Positions 5,781-7,301 of a stretch of DNA of 7,301 nucleotides are shown here, one piece after another. Origin of the DNA: Chloroflexota bacterium (GTDB lineage Bacteria > Chloroflexota > Anaerolineae > Promineifilales > Promineifilaceae). Both the position numbers and the translations under genes were made by a program. Location of the stretch: assembly GCA_008501785.1 (NCBI GenBank), contig QQUD01000464.1:1-7301 (forward strand), written 5' to 3'. The notes under the pieces are model-generated. The model saw nothing but the letters and a program-made list of their open reading frames with translations. It ran no database searches and was not told where the DNA came from. Each line of letters opens with the position of its first letter. Position 1 is the stretch's first letter.

Positions 5781-7301
5781 ATGCCACCCATAAAAAACAT
5801 TTGGACCAAGATGACGAAACCAACTGATGCCCTTGAGAACTTCGTGGACCGGCAAATGTCACAATTGTTGGCTTCCTGGCTGCTTTTTTTCTTCCTCATT
5901 ATCCTAATACTTTTCATTTTACGAATGCCAAGTGGTGTTTCTACCCGCCCTGAACTTTGGGTAAGAATCGCCTTGTGTTTCATTATTTTCATTGCTTACT
6001 ACATCAATCGGCGGGGTAGATATTATCCTGCTGTCATTTTAGTGGTTGTTAGCAGTACCTTGATGGTTATAGGGTTGGCAGCGATTGAAGGAAGCGAAGC
6101 CGGTTTACAAATCCTCAATTATCTGACGGTTATCATTCTCTTCGCCAGCTTGTTTCTGGCGTCGTGGTCTATTTTGGCTGTTTTTTTGCTGCACATGGTG
6201 GGTATTTTTGCCTACAGTTTTTTTCTTGCCGATGTGACATTGGGGCAAATTATCAATGGCCCTCTCAGTTTTAACTTGACGGTGGCTCTAATCATTTTGC
6301 TCATTACCCGAATCCGAAATCGCCTGGAGGTTGAACGACGGGAAAAAATTGATTGGGAACGGCAGCGATTCCAACATCTGGCGTTTCATTCCCCCGATTT
6401 TATTTTTATTGTTAATCAAGCTTCGCGTGTGATTGAATTTGTTAACAAAGAATCATTTCTTGGTTATCCAACCCATCAATTCGACAGTTTACATAGTCTC
6501 TTTCAAATTGTGCATCCCCAGGATTTGACGCAAGTAGACACATTTTGGCAAGACATTATGCAGTGTGTGCCGGAAGCAGACTGCGAAATAGAATACAGGA
6601 TTAAACACCAGAGTGATGAGTGGGAATGGGTGCATAATCGAGTTGCGACTTTATCCTTTGATAATGGTAATGCATCAAAACAGGTCCTTTCTTTGATGAC
6701 GATTGTGACAGAGCGTAAGCAGGTGATTGCGGCTCAGAAGTTAGAAAGCCTGGGCTTAATGGCTGGTGGTGTCGCTCATGATTTTAATAATTTGCTGGTT
6801 GGCATTCTAGGGCAGACTTCCTTGGCTTTGCATAAATTGCCAACAGATAATGCAGCTCGTCCTCATATTGAAAAAGCTGTCCTTGCTGGCAAGCGAGCAG
6901 CGAGCATAACCAAGCAGTTGTTAGCCTATTCGGGACACGGCCGTTTTGAAACACGTTCAATCTCCCTCAATAACCTTGTTGAAGAAAACATTAGTTTTTT
7001 TAGAGTTGCTATTCCCAAAAATGTAATCATTCAGACACAATTGTATCCCGATCTGCCAACCATTGAGGCCGATGAAGGTCAGATACAGCAGATCATCATG
7101 AATCTTATTCTGAATGGTGCAGAAGCAGTTGTTGCTCAGTCTGGTACTGTCACCATCACCACTGGCACAGAAAATGTTGAATCCAACGATGGCTTTTTTT
7201 CATCACACTATGGATTACATTTTAAAACAGGTTTGTATGTAACTTTAACAATCTGTGATGATGGTCAAGGGATGGACCAGCAGACAATGACCCGCCTTTT
7301 C
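5781..7301 (+). CDS. Membrane-bound PAS sensor histidine kinase (3' truncated by window edge)
   Basis: Inner-membrane two-component sensor kinase; 507 residues are visible with no stop before the edge. About six hydrophobic helices lie at roughly 29-47, 60-76, 84-102, 112-130, 131-150 and 160-176. A charged linker (177-198) leads to a PAS domain (about 199-311) ending WEWVHNR...TERK, as in PAS_3 folds. The dimerisation/phosphoacceptor segment GGVAHDFNNLL (329-339) carries His333. The ATPase domain shows the N box with Asn441 and Asn445 and the G1 box DDGQGM (493-498). HDFNN-type kinases are often hybrids with a C-terminal receiver, so one may lie beyond the window. The start is uncertain: the ATG at 5781 has a weak GAG-type ribosome site, while an in-frame ATG at 5685 would add 32 residues. 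It is divergent from the methyltransferase gene. The six-helix sensor is not a family I can name. Confidence 0.9.
   Translation, partial: MPPIKNIWTKMTKPTDALENFVDRQMSQLLASWLLFFFLIILILFILRMPSGVSTRPELWVRIALCFIIFIAYYINRRGRYYPAVILVVVSSTLMVIGLAAIEGSEAGLQILNYLTVIILFASLFLASWSILAVFLLHMVGIFAYSFFLADVTLGQIINGPLSFNLTVALIILLITRIRNRLEVERREKIDWERQRFQHLAFHSPDFIFIVNQASRVIEFVNKESFLGYPTHQFDSLHSLFQIVHPQDLTQVDTFWQDIMQCVPEADCEIEYRIKHQSDEWEWVHNRVATLSFDNGNASKQVLSLMTIVTERKQVIAAQKLESLGLMAGGVAHDFNNLLVGILGQTSLALHKLPTDNAARPHIEKAVLAGKRAASITKQLLAYSGHGRFETRSISLNNLVEENISFFRVAIPKNVIIQTQLYPDLPTIEADEGQIQQIIMNLILNGAEAVVAQSGTVTITTGTENVESNDGFFSSHYGLHFKTGLYVTLTICDDGQGMDQQTMTRLF

Larger units (their letters stand above)
1202..6944. 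repeat. Dispersed palindrome family ACGGCCGT (consensus AACGGCCGTT), ten copies
   Basis: Perfect ACGGCCGT octamers begin at 1202, 1406, 2735, 3170, 3769, 4698, 5087, 5356, 5748 and 6937. The full decamer AACGGCCGTT is present at 3768, 5086, 5355 and 5747, and a 12-bp palindrome TAACGGCCGTTA at 5354. Near-copies AACGGCCGCT (475) and AACGGCCGAT (2698) also occur. Nine copies lie inside clear coding sequence; the tenth (5748) is in the kinase leader, or in its coding region if the upstream start is used. The entry spans the family, not one continuous element. Confidence 0.9.

Noticed and set aside
5636..5992. 118-codon minus-strand ORF between the methyltransferase and kinase genes
   Set aside because: It is antisense to the kinase N-terminal membrane region, has no ribosome site, and its product has no recognisable domain.

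Overview
The window reads as an ordinary bacterial chromosome segment of medium GC content. It holds six protein-coding genes packed with short gaps, and no phage, insertion sequence, tRNA or CRISPR array is visible. The organism cannot be named with certainty. The GyrA tail, a PrxQ-type peroxiredoxin, a GPH-family sugar symporter, an HDFNN-type sensor kinase and abundant short intergenic repeats would fit a filamentous or environmental member of the Chloroflexota, or less likely a cyanobacterium. That placement is an inference.

Layout: (1) 1-1219, plus strand, the C-terminal half of DNA gyrase subunit A, whose 5' part lies outside the window. (2) 1286-1741, minus strand, a bcp/PrxQ thiol peroxidase converging on gyrA across a 66-bp gap that is one repeat-built hairpin. 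(3) 1742-1973, a 232-bp gap holding two dyads in the bcp leader and a composite inverted-repeat element. (4) 1974-3428, minus strand, a GPH-type cation:sugar symporter whose last 20 codons and stop codon come from repeat sequence. (5) 3429-3687, a divergent promoter region. (6) 3688-4020, plus strand, a small unrecognised membrane protein with a strong ribosome binding site. (7) 4021-4127, a convergent gap with a 16-bp hairpin. (8) 4128-5567, minus strand, a class I SAM-dependent methyltransferase-like protein with a near-leaderless promoter. (9) 5568-5780, a divergent promoter region. (10) 5781-7301, plus strand, a membrane-bound PAS sensor histidine kinase that runs off the right edge.

The genes do not form one pathway. 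Every adjacent pair is convergent or divergent except bcp and the symporter, which point the same way but are separated by a structured gap. Each gene is therefore probably its own transcription unit.

The strongest unexplained signal is at DNA level. The palindrome ACGGCCGT (extended consensus AACGGCCGTT) occurs ten times in 7.3 kb, where about 0.1 would be expected by chance. It touches every gene, in all three reading phases and on both coding strands. This resembles the cyanobacterial HIP1 phenomenon but with a different sequence. A second pattern is that the hairpin and tandem repeats cluster at gene 3' ends, while the two divergent promoter regions are free of them.
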